Positions 48,900 through 61,504 of a DNA stretch of 64,000 nt are shown here, in pieces. The position numbers were made by a program, and so were the translations under genes. This DNA comes from Luidia sarsii. Lineage: Eukaryota > Echinodermata > Asteroidea > Paxillosida > Luidiidae. The stretch is from NCBI GenBank assembly GCA_949987565.1, contig OX465103.1, forward strand, positions 12,109,145 to 12,173,144, given 5' to 3'. How positions within the stretch are numbered: the first letter of the stretch is position 1; every line of letters starts with the position of its first letter. Under the pieces are notes generated by a model, which saw only the letters and a list, made by a program, of their open reading frames with translations, did not search any database and was not told the DNA's origin.

Positions 48900-51800
48900 T
48901 TATAGGACCTAGCATTTTGATCCTTGCAGAAGGTTCATGAAAGGGGCTTACGTCCCTAATGATGAAGCTCAGTGTAGCACAACTGATTTAAGCCATACGG
49001 TTTTCAACGGAGGGTATTGCAAGTATCTATAGGCATAGGCATATAAATCTTGAGATTTGAAGGTCGATTGGAAGAGATTTTATTTTTAGATTTTCATTTT
49101 GGTATTTAAGCTAGAGAGCAGGTTGGAATATTTTCATCGGCCTATAGGCTTAAATTATTTAGGAAAGTAAGGGCTTTGAGGGTTGTCCTGTGATCACAGC
49201 CTCGGGTTATATCTACATTTTTTGAGCTTTGCATTTGGGCATTATTGTCAATGACGTCGGCCGCGTCGCACGGTCACAAAACTGACCCGGCTGACCGAGA
49301 TACAATGGTGAAGCTTTATTACTTGACCCTATTTAGGCCTATCAAATCGCTGGACACAATTTCGTCGTTCAAAAAGCACATGGAAACTTACCTGTGTCCT
49401 GTTTCCCTTTGATATGTATGTTTCTAATTATCTTGCGCCATGATCTAGATGGAATGGCGCTCTACAAATCATGTTATTAACGTCAAAACACAAGAGGGCG
49501 CTCGATGTCTTTTTTTTTTAGCGGACGAACAATTCCACGTAGACAAAGCAACAATAAGTCAGTCAAAAATACAACATCGCTAATGTCTTGTATATAGTAT
49601 CATGTATACGAATACATAGAGCAGGTCCACATCCCAGCCTGGTTCAGCACCCCGCATCCCCTGTCCCCATTGTAACAGATATTTCCGGGCGAAGATTAAT
49701 GGTTTGTTAAGCTATCTTCGCACTCATCCCCCCAGCCCATCAGTGAGCTGAAGTCATGGTCATCTTCACCTGCGAAGGACGAACATCACGAATAAGCTTT
49801 ACTGCAGTGCTCTACCCTTTAAGTCAGTATGCTGTTTGCAACCAGTTTTCGCATAGGCCTACACATATAATTCATTCTTTTGTTGACATCGTCACAAATT
49901 GGATAGGCTCGCGACAGGCTTCACGGGCCGGGGATGAGCCTGGGAGCCGTGGGTATTGAGACACGGTACCGCGTGCATCCCCCTTACTGGATCATTTTCG
50001 CCAGAGGGTACGTCCCCGCCTTCTATCTGCCTTACTGCGTCGCTCGCAAATCGGCGTGAAATCGCGGCAGGTGGATATGGGCTATTGTTGGCGCACTGCA
50101 TTGAGAACATCGCGCTACATCAATGTGCGATGCACTGCCACGGAAAAGGATCTAAGGACATTCATTTAAGCATTTTATTCCCAAAACAAGGCTATAATGC
50201 CACTCTAAGGTCAAGGAAGGAAAGAATGAGGTAGAGAGGAACTCCTGAAAGCTGAAGATAGGAATTGACATTCCCCTTAGAACGGGCCAGATCATTCTGA
50301 GGTGGGAAACATGAGCTAGGAAAATATAATCAGTTTGTAATCCGTTTGCCTTTGAGAAAAGCCCTGCAAGGATCGAAACGTCAGGCCCTCTAACTTTTTA
50401 GATAATCAGTTCGTGTTCACTCTCTTCCACACACTTCTCTCTTCGATCGTTCCCCTTTGATCTTTCCCCCGTCTAATCCCTTCCCCGCTCCCCGTCCCTC
50501 CCTGCGATCTCATCCCAGTCTGTCTACCAGTCCCCCCCCCCCCTTCGTCCCTCTGTCATCCGTGTCCTATACTGCCTCTTCCCTTTCCCGTTTCTTTCCC
50601 AATTGTCGCTTCGCCTTTTAGGGAAAGGTCCGGCAGGGACCGAGCCAGTACGGTAACTCGAATCACCGTGATCTCCTGAATTATTATCCGTTCCCATCGT
50701 GCCTGCTGGACAACGGGGCGACTTCGCTCGTAGCGGACGAGTTGGCCGGCAACTTAACTTGTCAGAAGGAGTTCCCGCGCTTTTTAAGGAATTAACTCCG
50801 ATTCAACATGGCGTACGAGGGGCGCCGTATAAAGGTAATGAAGGAAAAGCAGGAAGTAATAACAAACTCCTCGGTATGAGCATGGAGGAATAAGCTATAG
50901 GAGCGCAACTAACACTGACGGTACGGAAATTCCTATATCACTCCATCGATGCTCCCTGTGTGTATGTTACTATGTTTACCCATCAAACACAGCGTTTCCA
51001 TTAGGTTTTAGTGCAAACATTCCACGGTGTTTACGGTCCCTTGTGCATGACAGACAGATTTCGTGGAAACAAAATATGGGTGATGGTCAAATCAGTTTCA
51101 TTCCTTTCTTTATCCCGATATCTTTCATCTTCTTCTCAAGGAAGAGAGAAAGGGCTTGACAAGGTTTTCTTTTTAGAAGGTCAAAGTTATCATAACAAGC
51201 AATGTTAACCACTGTGCGTAATGTGTTTACGCATACAGTGAGATTTTGTTTATCTTGGTATCCATCAATAATTCAACAAACGGCATGAGTCCAGCAGGTC
51301 CCCTCGTTCAAGATGGAAAGTCGGCTGATAAAGAATCGTCACTCTAGACAAAATTATGAAATGACAGTCTGACCAATCCCTTCACAGCATATGTAACAAA
51401 GTGAGCATCGAACAGATACAGAGCTTTATTAAAGGCACGCTGAAACCGGCGAATATGATTCGACATGCACTGACATCTTTCGGATTGTTGTCCTTAAGAA
51501 CACAACTGTATCAATATAGATTTGAATGTTAAGGTTACGGGGTTAGGATGAACACACACATGTTCAGAGATTACAATTTCCAACAATTCAACCCCCCCCC
51601 ATACAAAAGCAAATTATTCTGGACAACGCCAAAGTAATTTTGAAGCAATTACAAACTATCATGAACCCATTATGGTTTTAAAAGTTCGGAAAATTCTATT
51701 CATTTTTAATATAAAACAAAAATAAGAGTAAGATTTATGATTTATTCCTCAAAATTCGTAGGTAATTCAATACAGGCATAAATCGATACACAACAGTTGC

Positions 51801-54800
51801 TTACTAACTGCAATGAGACAAAAGCTGAATGCCATTGCAAAGAGTCCTGCTATAGATCGAAACTTCAGAGGTTTTAATTTTGGGATGCGGAAAACAGAAT
51901 TTGTTCCCGATTACAAGTTATCTGTATACTCAAAGCCGGCCATCGCGCTACTGACAGAGAGACTCAACTTTTAGGCCCTGATCGAAAGCCCGGCTAAAGG
52001 CCGCCGCACACGGCAGCTATAATGTTGGGCTTAACATCTCTCAAGGCCGCTAGCTCAGCACGTAGAGCTCAGCTCACCGTGGGCGGGCAATATGTGGTGA
52101 GATTAGCGGTCCTGTCCGATATTTGTTCGCCTCGCGGGGATGAAAACTTACCGTGTGCGGCAACTTGGCCTCAGGCTTAGGATACAGCCCACCCCACCCG
52201 TCACACAAAAGCGGGAAGTGCAGATTTGTTGTCCTGCTTAGTATCCATTTAAAATCAAAACACCCACCTTTGGTAAGAAGCTTATTGGCCTATACCAGGC
52301 TGGGTTTTGACGATTTGCTGAACGATGAATTCGTAAAGGGCCACGGTCCGCCACGATACGAACATTAAAATGTCTTTATACCGTGACAAGAACGGCCGCC
52401 ATCTTGTAATGGGCAGCATGCAACAATACCTTCTACCATCCACCTCTACATATCAAATTCAATCCACAATGCCGTTTTGTTTTAGGCTAAATTTTCCCAC
52501 CAAACCCCCATTGCTTTACACAGCATCAGATACTTAGGATTGGGTTTAGGTTAAGGTTATTTCCATACTATAATACAGATGCACATTGGATAAATTTACT
52601 TAACAGAACTTGAAAAAAAATGCCGGAGCTTGTGCTGGGTCTGCTCACTTCTCGTTGAGAAACAATCAGTGATTTCCCAGTGATTCGGACGATAGAATGT
52701 AACTCAAAATGACCTCTGAGTTAGAATCAACCAGCATCCCGTGCATGTACATGGGGATGGTCAACGTGCAAATTTGCCTCCGGTTTGCGCCGTGAAGAAA
52801 GCAGTTGATGTATATCCTGCCCAGAGAGCTTTTCAAAGCGCGATCGCCAGTCGATATCGTTTCACGCGGCGGGCGCTCTCCCTCGGAAAAGTGTCTTTCA
52901 GTGTGTGCACTGGCGCAGTAAACACGCCCATTGGGGTATACACACAAGAAGAAAGCAGTCCCATTGAACTTCATAGCGGGAAGAGTGCGAGAATAATAGG
53001 ACACGAGGAGTCACTCTGCAAGATGATGCAGGTCCTATCCGCTTCCTGAGAACACACAATGTATCAAGTGAGAAAAAAATACAGCCTTAGTGTGAGGACA
53101 GTTACCCGTAGAGGTATTTTTCCAGGTAAATTTGCCAATTTCCTTGCTTCATAATGTCCTCCCGACTGATTTGAAGTGACTTTAACAAACACAGACAAAA
53201 TATGCCCCCCAAAAACGTAGCGTTAGGCAATCTATAGACCAACCATTAGACCAATTTTTTTCACAGTGTTGGTCTGACAATCGCTCATACCAACGTCTCT
53301 CAGCCCAAATCTACCCATGCATAATTATTAACGCTCTGGTGGAATATTTTGTTCAAAATTCAAAACATTACTGAAGCATTAAACGGCGGCCCATATCTTT
53401 GCGACATCATTGTAGCCTATTAACTTTTGTACGAGTGCCCGTACCACAAATATACAGTCGAATACGTTCAAATTATTTGCCAACGCGGGAAATTGAAACT
53501 TTGATCACCCTTTCTACTTAAATTGAAAGTTCTCCACAAGAACTCCCGTTTCGAATTCAAGGGCAGTTCATTTTCCCTGTTTGTATTAGGCATATCCCCT
53601 TCTTTAGACTGTAAAGTTTGCTGGGGATTAAGCCTAAGCGTCCATGGTTGAGTGAAGTAAACCTATATCCGACTACCTTCGATTTCAATGCGGCGTTATA
53701 TACAAATCTGCACGGGCTGCTCATGGCCAGGAGTCTGGTACCCTTTCCCGTCAGGGAAATAAAGGGGGCTGGTTGGCATTGCAAGGGCGCGGGAAACCAG
53801 ACGGTGCATGATGGCGGCGGTCCATTAGCGTTGAGTCGCTGCTGGCACGCACAGTTGACCACAGAACCCGGAAGACGAGCCAGGAAGGGCGAACTTCCTG
53901 CCTTCCATGAAGTGAACATCGAATTTCGATTCGGACCGTATTATATCCGAGGAGGATTACTTAATGGACGTGCGATCTGAGCCAATCCAAGCCATCTGCT
54001 GAACCAGCCACATAGGCCTATCAATATAATAGTTGAAGGTCAGCCGCGACGAAAAAAAAACCCAAAATAATTTCAATCAAAATAATACCCATAATATTAA
54101 TAGGCACAAACGCTAGACTGCCATTCATAGCCACAGCCGGAGCTGACGTGACGGTCTTAGCTGTCCGGAGTGCTCTGACCAAATAAGGTAGTATTACGTC
54201 ATGCCACGCCTGCGCACAGCCAACCAAATTAGTCCATTTGATTGCTGTGTTGAATTGTCCGACTTGGCGTCCCTTGCAGGAACTTGCAATGGCGGCGCCT
54301 GAAGCAGTATGCCTTTATACAATATCGAGATCTCTTCAGAGAGCACCTCCAGGAGAATACGAAAAAATATGCTTTGAAAGATAAAAAATGGTCTGGCAAT
54401 TCGGGCCAAAATAAGCTTGCATGCGTTTGAGGCCAACATGGCCAGAGCGCGTGGGAATACTGTTTTTAAAGCGCCATCACATCGTCATCAATACAGATTT
54501 ATCGCTCTCAGTAGAGGTAGGCCTATAGCAGTTACAGGGAAGAGAGCCCCACTGCAAATTTCCTATCGATTTCAAACATTTAGAGGGCCTGACGTCTCGA
54601 TCGTACCTGGAGGACGTACGAGGGAGCCTTTACAAAAGGTCCTGGTATAGGATCGAATCGTCGGGTCAGCCTTCATGTACCGTAGGCCTACTTGTAGCGT
54701 GCATCTCTTACAATCATAGACCCGTAAGCGCTAGCTTGCACATGTTTCGTCTCGTTGAAAACGCTTCCAACCGCGTGCTGTTTGTCCTCCCCTATCGATT

Positions 54801-56600
54801 AGGCCAGGTATTGCTCGGGTGATGCCCCCCTGGAGAGCGCCCTCCTTTGGTGGTCGAATGAAAGCACCTTATTGGCTCCTCTGATCGCGAGGGTAAGTGG
54901 AATGAGTACTGGTCATGACTATGCATAGGCTCTATGTCCGCTTTCGGCTCTCTTTATGTTGCCGAAAGAGAAGGGCGAAAGTCTGCTGCCATGTATGAAA
55001 AAGCAAGTGACGTCATGATTATCCGTGCACAAGGAAGTGGACATTTGCATAGGGGCCTACCCATTCCTAATTTTACTGTCGTCCGTTTTCTGTGCTACCC
55101 TTCGAGAGAGCTTTGCCGCACGCGATGGGAGAAAGAGTCGAGCTGGGAAGAGGCTCATTCGTTTCCCAGACAGGTGTGCGGCGCCCGACTTTGAAGAATG
55201 GAAAGGGGATATTTTGACAATCCGGTGTAAGCACAGTCTCCACGGTTCTTATTCAGTGATTGTCGTGGAGGTCTGATAAACATGGTGGAGCAGAGAGCAC
55301 ATGCCAAGTTACGCACTGCATGGCCCTCTCGGTACTCTTTCTCCTTTCTATGTTTCCTATAGCCATTAGGGCCTAACTGTAGAGATCACCGGGAAAATCC
55401 CCCTCATACATCTGTTTTTGACTCCCCTAAATAGATATGGCTTTATAGCGTCAATCTTAATGCCTATGGTTATGATTTCAAACGTCATCGATGAGTAGAG
55501 GCTTCGTGTCAAATCATGGCATTGATTGGGTACGATCTGAAGGCTCTTTTGAACAATGGCCGTCCTCAAAAGAGATTACTTAGGCTACAAGGCGTCACCA
55601 CAGAAATGCCACTGTCATCTTTACTGATCGCCCGTTCCGCTTCTAGGTGTTATATTAGATATTATTTTAGAATGTCTTTTTGAACTAAGCGAGATGGTTG
55701 CATCTTGAAATCCAACATAATATTGCTATCGAAAAAAAAGGTGCAGCCGGTTCTGACGTTTTAGCAATGGGAGGGCCGTACCAAAGGCGGAACGATGATT
55801 ATCAAAATCCACGTGCAGATCGTACCGGCGTTGTTTACCACTTTTGTTTACCCATCCTGATCGCAGACTTGTTTGTTGTCTGTGCTTGTTTGTTTGCCTT
55901 CGCAACGGGCGTCTGTATGCTGTCACGAGGAGACGGACTTGATTGATACGTTACCGCTGGGGACTAGTCGCCGGCGGAGCGGCTGTCACCTGACCCCGCT
56001 GTCGAGTCGCTTTCAAGCCGGGACACTCGGAGCGGAAGGAAGCGCGCCACTCGCGCCGCGTGTTCCGCGTAGTCGACGGCCGGGTCTCCCGCGTGATGGA
56101 TGGTCGATCCCCATCACTAGCACTGTTCACGGACGAGCGTCTGCTCGGGCGGATTAGCGGCAGACGCGGCTCCGCCAACCCCCCCTTTTGTCAAAGTTTA
56201 CCCGGTGCGCGCACGATGCGTGTATAGTAGGCGTGAGCTGCCACTCTCACTCATCCACCGCCGACCGGGTGAAAATCCCTCAGGGAAGTTTGATGTAATT
56301 ATAGACCCATTCTGGAATCCTCTGCGAAGCCGCCATAGCCGGGGTGGGGGCGCCACACGACAGCCCTTTGTGCGTGCCTATCGGATGACTGATACATTTA
56401 GTGTACACAAAGGGGGTTGGTATGCGAGACTATGAGCCCCCAAATTGGTCTATACAGTGACTGTAGTAGATACCGTAGTACCCTATGACGGGGTAAACAA
56501 CACTTTTTCTTAAACTTCTGATCTTAGAAAGAGTACCGGTACTGCCACAGTCGTTAGTCGTGAGTTATTCGGCAAGCATGTTTTTTAAGTCGAATAATCC
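48900..56600. other. no gene seen; repeat fragments and unsupported frames
   Basis: Family A fragments are at 50349-50402 and 54583-54665, and a family E copy at 51990-52165. An open minus frame at 53004-52666 (112 codons) and a plus frame at 53618-53980 (120 codons) have no recognised domain or splice support. GC-rich patches are at 49890-50130 and 55950-56180; the latter might be regulatory for the gene at 57.6 kb. Confidence 0.35.
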
Positions 56601-56672
56601 ATGCCAAACAAAATGAATGAAAAAATTACTGTGATTTTTTGAACAGTTTATGACAAATGGCAAAGAACACTT

Positions 56673-56758
56673 TCACTTTGCCGGGCCTTGAACCCGATCG
56701 AGACCTCTGGTTTTGCGTATATAATATACCAGCGCTCTTTCAATCTGAGCTAGCGCAG
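56673..56758 (-). repeat. tRNA-derived SINE head, type 2
   Basis: B box complement CCTTGAACCCGATCGAG and A box complement TCAATCTGAGCTAGCG, with a small TATATAATATA insertion. Family A fragment at 56923-56965 follows. Confidence 0.65.
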
Positions 56759-57601
56759 GGAAACGGGCTTGGGCGACTTTTGTGCGCGCAAAAAAAATCA
56801 TTCAATTTGAAGCTCGCGGGATTTTTCCGAATTCTGAAATTGTAAGCGAAACAAACAGCTTTCTATGTCCATCCGTGTCCCTATCACTCTCCCCTTCCTA
56901 TTGTTTTTTGTCATTCTGTCTTTGAGAAAGGTTCACAGTGCCGGGATGAAACGTCAGGCCCTCTACTTTTTTTTGAAAAGGAATTATTCATCGTTGTAAA
57001 GGAAAATGGGAGTCCATTTTGAAATCGACCCACGCATCACCTACTACCTTTTGAACTGTCGACCCTAAGGCCTATAACTTGGGAACCTGGCTGTCCTCGT
57101 ATCAATATGCAAGTTGTATGGAGTCAGTGCACCCTCCGTGTTCGATAAGCTTCTTCAGATGATGTCAAATAGGCTAGATTGATGGGGCCGCCGGTTCTGC
57201 TGTGTTGTTGCTTACCGCACCGCGCCATTTCAATGGAGAATGCCTGGATTTGTATCGGGCTTAAAAGGGATGGTGAACAATGGCTGCGACAAGGCCATGC
57301 GGGGATCTCTGTCCTGTCCCGCGCGCCGATGGCGGATCGAAGACCCAACGTTATTGGGCCGCTCTGTTGTATTTCGACAGTGCACCCCCCCCCCTGCCCA
57401 TTCAACCAAGCACACCGTTGAGACGTATGATTGAGGCATGGTTGAGGCATTAGAGCAAGGAAACATAGGTTGAGGGAACTGTTGAAAGGCCACACTGGGT
57501 GGGCTGTTTCTTTCTCTCTCTCTCTTCTCTCTCTCTTCTCTCTCTTTCTTTTTTATATTCAATCCTACCGTGGGTGGGACTTTATCTACGAGACTACTGA
57601 C

Positions 57602-60600
57602 ATGGCGCAAGGCGACGAGCCTTCCTACGACCGAATGGATTTCCTGCCGGGCAAGTCGGTGCGCGGCCGGTACGGGGCCGTCTGCCACGACCTGGCCGTT
57701 GTCTTGCTGGGGCTCGTGGCCGTCATAGCCCTGGTCTTCTCGGCAATCGCACTCTCCCGCCCCGGAGCCACCACGCTGCAGCTGAGCAGCGGACGAGGAA
57801 ACGAGGCCCCGTCAGGTATGCCGTATACAGGGTATATCTCATGGCCAACCGTACTCATCTTATAGGCCTACCCTCGTACACCGAAACAAATCTCGAAAAT
57901 CTTCTGGAGTTTTGATCGCAGTAGGACCGTTCTGAAAAGCAAACTTGTCATTCTGCCTCTTTTGATTTTGAGATTTTTGATATGGTTTTGTCTTTCTATG
58001 TCGGTAAGAAGTTTGTAGGCCTAAGTTAGTTAGAAATCTGGAAAATGTCGCGGTTTATTATTATTGACAAGAGATACCAATCTATAGAATGCCTGACGTT
58101 TCGACCATGAGCAGGACCTTACTCTGCCGTTGGACAAAGGCAGGTTTTTAAAGTTTTTGTGTACGTTCGGTGAATGAAAACTGGTGTGTTTTCTTTTAAA
58201 CGCACCGGATGCTTCCAACGAGTCCCGTACGATTTGTACACAGTGCAAGACGTATGGAACATTCCGTCGCGTGAAACAACCCATTGCCCCAACATGAATA
58301 AACTGTGTACAGTATTATGCCTATGCAGGTTTTGCTGAATGTTCGTGGTTGTACCATGGAGAAAGGACGCCTCCAAGGTCGGAGGTCATTCTATATATAG
58401 CCCCCGCCGCCTTTGAACATGGCTGGCTTAGAGCCATGGAGCTTAATGTCAAAGCCAAGTGTGTTTTCATCGTGTAAAAGAGACATGCACTGAATGAATA
58501 ACCAGTCAAATGACGGTCTTGTGCATGTGTGACTTTTGTACAACATTGGGCAGATCGGAAAACATCGTGTCCACAAATTTCCTTCTAATTTACACAGGCC
58601 TCATGTTGAAATCTTACTGTCTTGGATACTGTACTTTTCGAAAAAATCTCACTCAAACATCGACGAATAGGCCAAGTTTATTACTCGCGAGTAATAGGCC
58701 CGAAACTATTTCATACACTTTGCATTGCAAATTTTTACTTTTTAGATTACCATTTGAGCTAAAACCTTTGCAGTATTGCTTTTTTTTTTAATGTTTAATG
58801 GTTTAACACACAAACTGTGGCAATCTTTTGACTTTTACCAATGTTGTATAATGGTCTCTAATAGTGTCAGTTTGGTTTAGTAGTGCTGTTCGTAACGCAC
58901 GCTGACACCAACTCTATCCACGTGCAATACAACTTGTCAGCAGGACCTGCGGGAAAACTGACAGAAAGAGAGGCGAGCGATCACTTTCAGAAACCTACAC
59001 AGCTTGCCAAGGACCCGTATAGGTTTTAATAAATTCAACTTTTATGCAGAAAGGTGTTCCGCCTCCTGCCGCTGTGCTTGCTTTCGGTCGAGTTCCTTGT
59101 GCTCGCAACAACAAAACAATCGCCCTGATCGTGACGCGCTCTGCAAAAAAAAAAAAGCCGTAGGTCGAGCCATGCATGTAACGTGGCTCTGGCATGTAAC
59201 GTAAATGTAATGTAAAGTAATGTAATGATAAAGCATAGGGTAAACATTTCGTGGCGAATGGTGAGTCCATCCAATCTTTGTTTTGCAAGGAATCCTAACG
59301 GGCCGCGCTGCTCCAAAAATCCCATGCACCAAGTTTTCATCTCTTTCAGAGATGAATTGTCGGGTGTTAACTTGCAAGACAAGAACATATTTTCCAAAAC
59401 GGTCATGCAGAAAAGCGAATGCAGGATCTTACTTTTGATTTGTCTCCGCTAATCTGTGACCTCTTGCTCGGTATACAGTCAACACTTAGTTTTTTACCCG
59501 TGCCGTTCAGGCGCAAGTGCGTATACTGCGATAACTGCCTTGATGAGCCCACCTCCTCCCCTAACCAACTGTTGCACCGTCACCCACTTTACGATTGATA
59601 ACTCGTTGTAATTAAGTTGTGCTGTTCCTATGGTGTCTGTGCATCGCTCATCCTCTTGTGATCGATCGTAAGTTACGATGAGTTTGGCGAAAGCGACCAC
59701 GGATCAGCCCAATATCATGAAGGAAAACTCCCACCTACTCGTGCAAACATTGCCGAAACACCGTCGTGGGAATCTGTTCGAGGTTTGCTGCATGTACTTG
59801 AACAAGTATAGAACGGTCGATCCCATGGTTGTATGCGCACCCCATTGTTGAGCACATCCGACCCATGGCTCTCAACAAACACGAGGCAATGAACGTTCCA
59901 GAGCTGTGTGAATTATTTTTTCAATGGATGCTTTCAGCTTTGCCCGACTGAGACCTTGGCAATCCTGTTTCCGCCCTCAGGTTATGACGATGAAAGGATT
60001 TGGCTGTTCGCCATCGGGCACGACGGCGATGGTAATCTGGAATACATGTGAGTATTATTAACCCTAACCCCCTACCAATTGTTTGTAGGATATAACCTGA
60101 ATCCTGCAAAATCCTGCTATCCTACCTTGTTCAAAGCTCCATGTGACCTGAATCCTGCCAAATCCTGCAGTACTGGCTACTGACTGTGGACCATTGCCTG
60201 AATCCTGCCAAATCCTGCACTGAGTTTATGGAGTTTTAGTCCACATTCTAAACAAAGACTTTTTTCAGCTTAGAACAATGGGCCCTTTTTCGAACGGATA
60301 ATCTCTTGACAAAAGCCACAACGACGTCCGAATTGTTACCAGCATCCTGCATTTTCCTACTGACAAAATCACCTCATGCCCTCAATCCTGCACATTCCTA
60401 CAGTGTGTCAACTCTCATGTGCCCTCAATCCTGCTAAATCCTTCTCCAGCACTTTGATAGTAGTAGCCTGTATCCTGCACAATCCTGCAATGTGTCAACT
60501 CTCATGTGCCCTGAATCCTGCAGAATCCTGCTGAAGGCAAATAGGATTCCGCAGGATTTGGGAGTGCAGTGCTCTATATGCTGCCTTTTGTAATAACCAT

Positions 60601-61468
60601 GTTTTGTCTTCTATTGGTCTTTATACGTTACCTTTGAGGGACTGTGACATTGATTGATTTTGACAATTCGTGGCTCTTCCGCCAATGCAGTGTAGCAGGA
60701 GAGTTTTACTCTCCATGGGACTTCTCGAAAAATCCCCCGGGAATTCTGCCTGTCTGTTCATACTACAAAAGAAGTTCCCGGAGAAAAGCTTTGCCTCGTG
60801 GAATATTTACCCCTGCTCGGGAGTAGGTTAGAAGGAGAAAACCCCGAGTTAAGTGCATAGACAAAGCACAAAGCATCGATATTATTCACAGATGATCGTG
60901 AAAACACCAAAATATTTTTCAGCCACTGATCAAGATACCTGTTGTCCTTTCAGTCTTATAAGGATTAGTGGGGATTAGGTTATTTAATTTCCCTTCGGTT
61001 TTTGTGTTCCACAGACAAGTTTACTTGAAGGTGAAAACAGCTAAACAGACCTGAAAGTCTCGGAGAACCCGGGACAATACAGACAAGGTGTTAATTGTAA
61101 CTAACCATGAACAACTATTGTAACGAATGTGACAGAAACGCAGAATGTGAATTGACGCCTTGATTGAATCAAGTATCTATGCAGAAAAGCCCTGTGCATG
61201 CTCTGTTGCAAACAGACAAAGAAGCTCGAGTTACTGTTATATTTTGATTTATTATTCCTCCTTTTTTTGCGGCAGCGACAAAATCACCGGGACGGTGAGG
61301 GGGTTTCACGTGGATATCGTTGAAGCGGGTAAGTGCCAGCAGGATACCGCGGGAGGGGCCGGGTACGCTCATGCAGGGGGAAATTCTGTACCACTAGGAA
61401 GACAACAGCAGTACAGAATGCAGCGACACGTGGTCGGTCTCGGTCTCGGTCTCAGTCTCGGCCTCGGA

Positions 61469-61504
<36 letters not shown>

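Noticed and set aside
52666..53004. A 112-codon minus-strand frame, with a long frame opposite
   Set aside because: Both strands are equally open, with no splice sites or known motif.
54289..54384. A 31-codon frame starting in a GCAATGGCGGCGCC context, with APPGEYEKI reminiscent of actin-capping alpha
   Set aside because: It ends in a stop without a donor, has no further homology, and the match is only a few residues.
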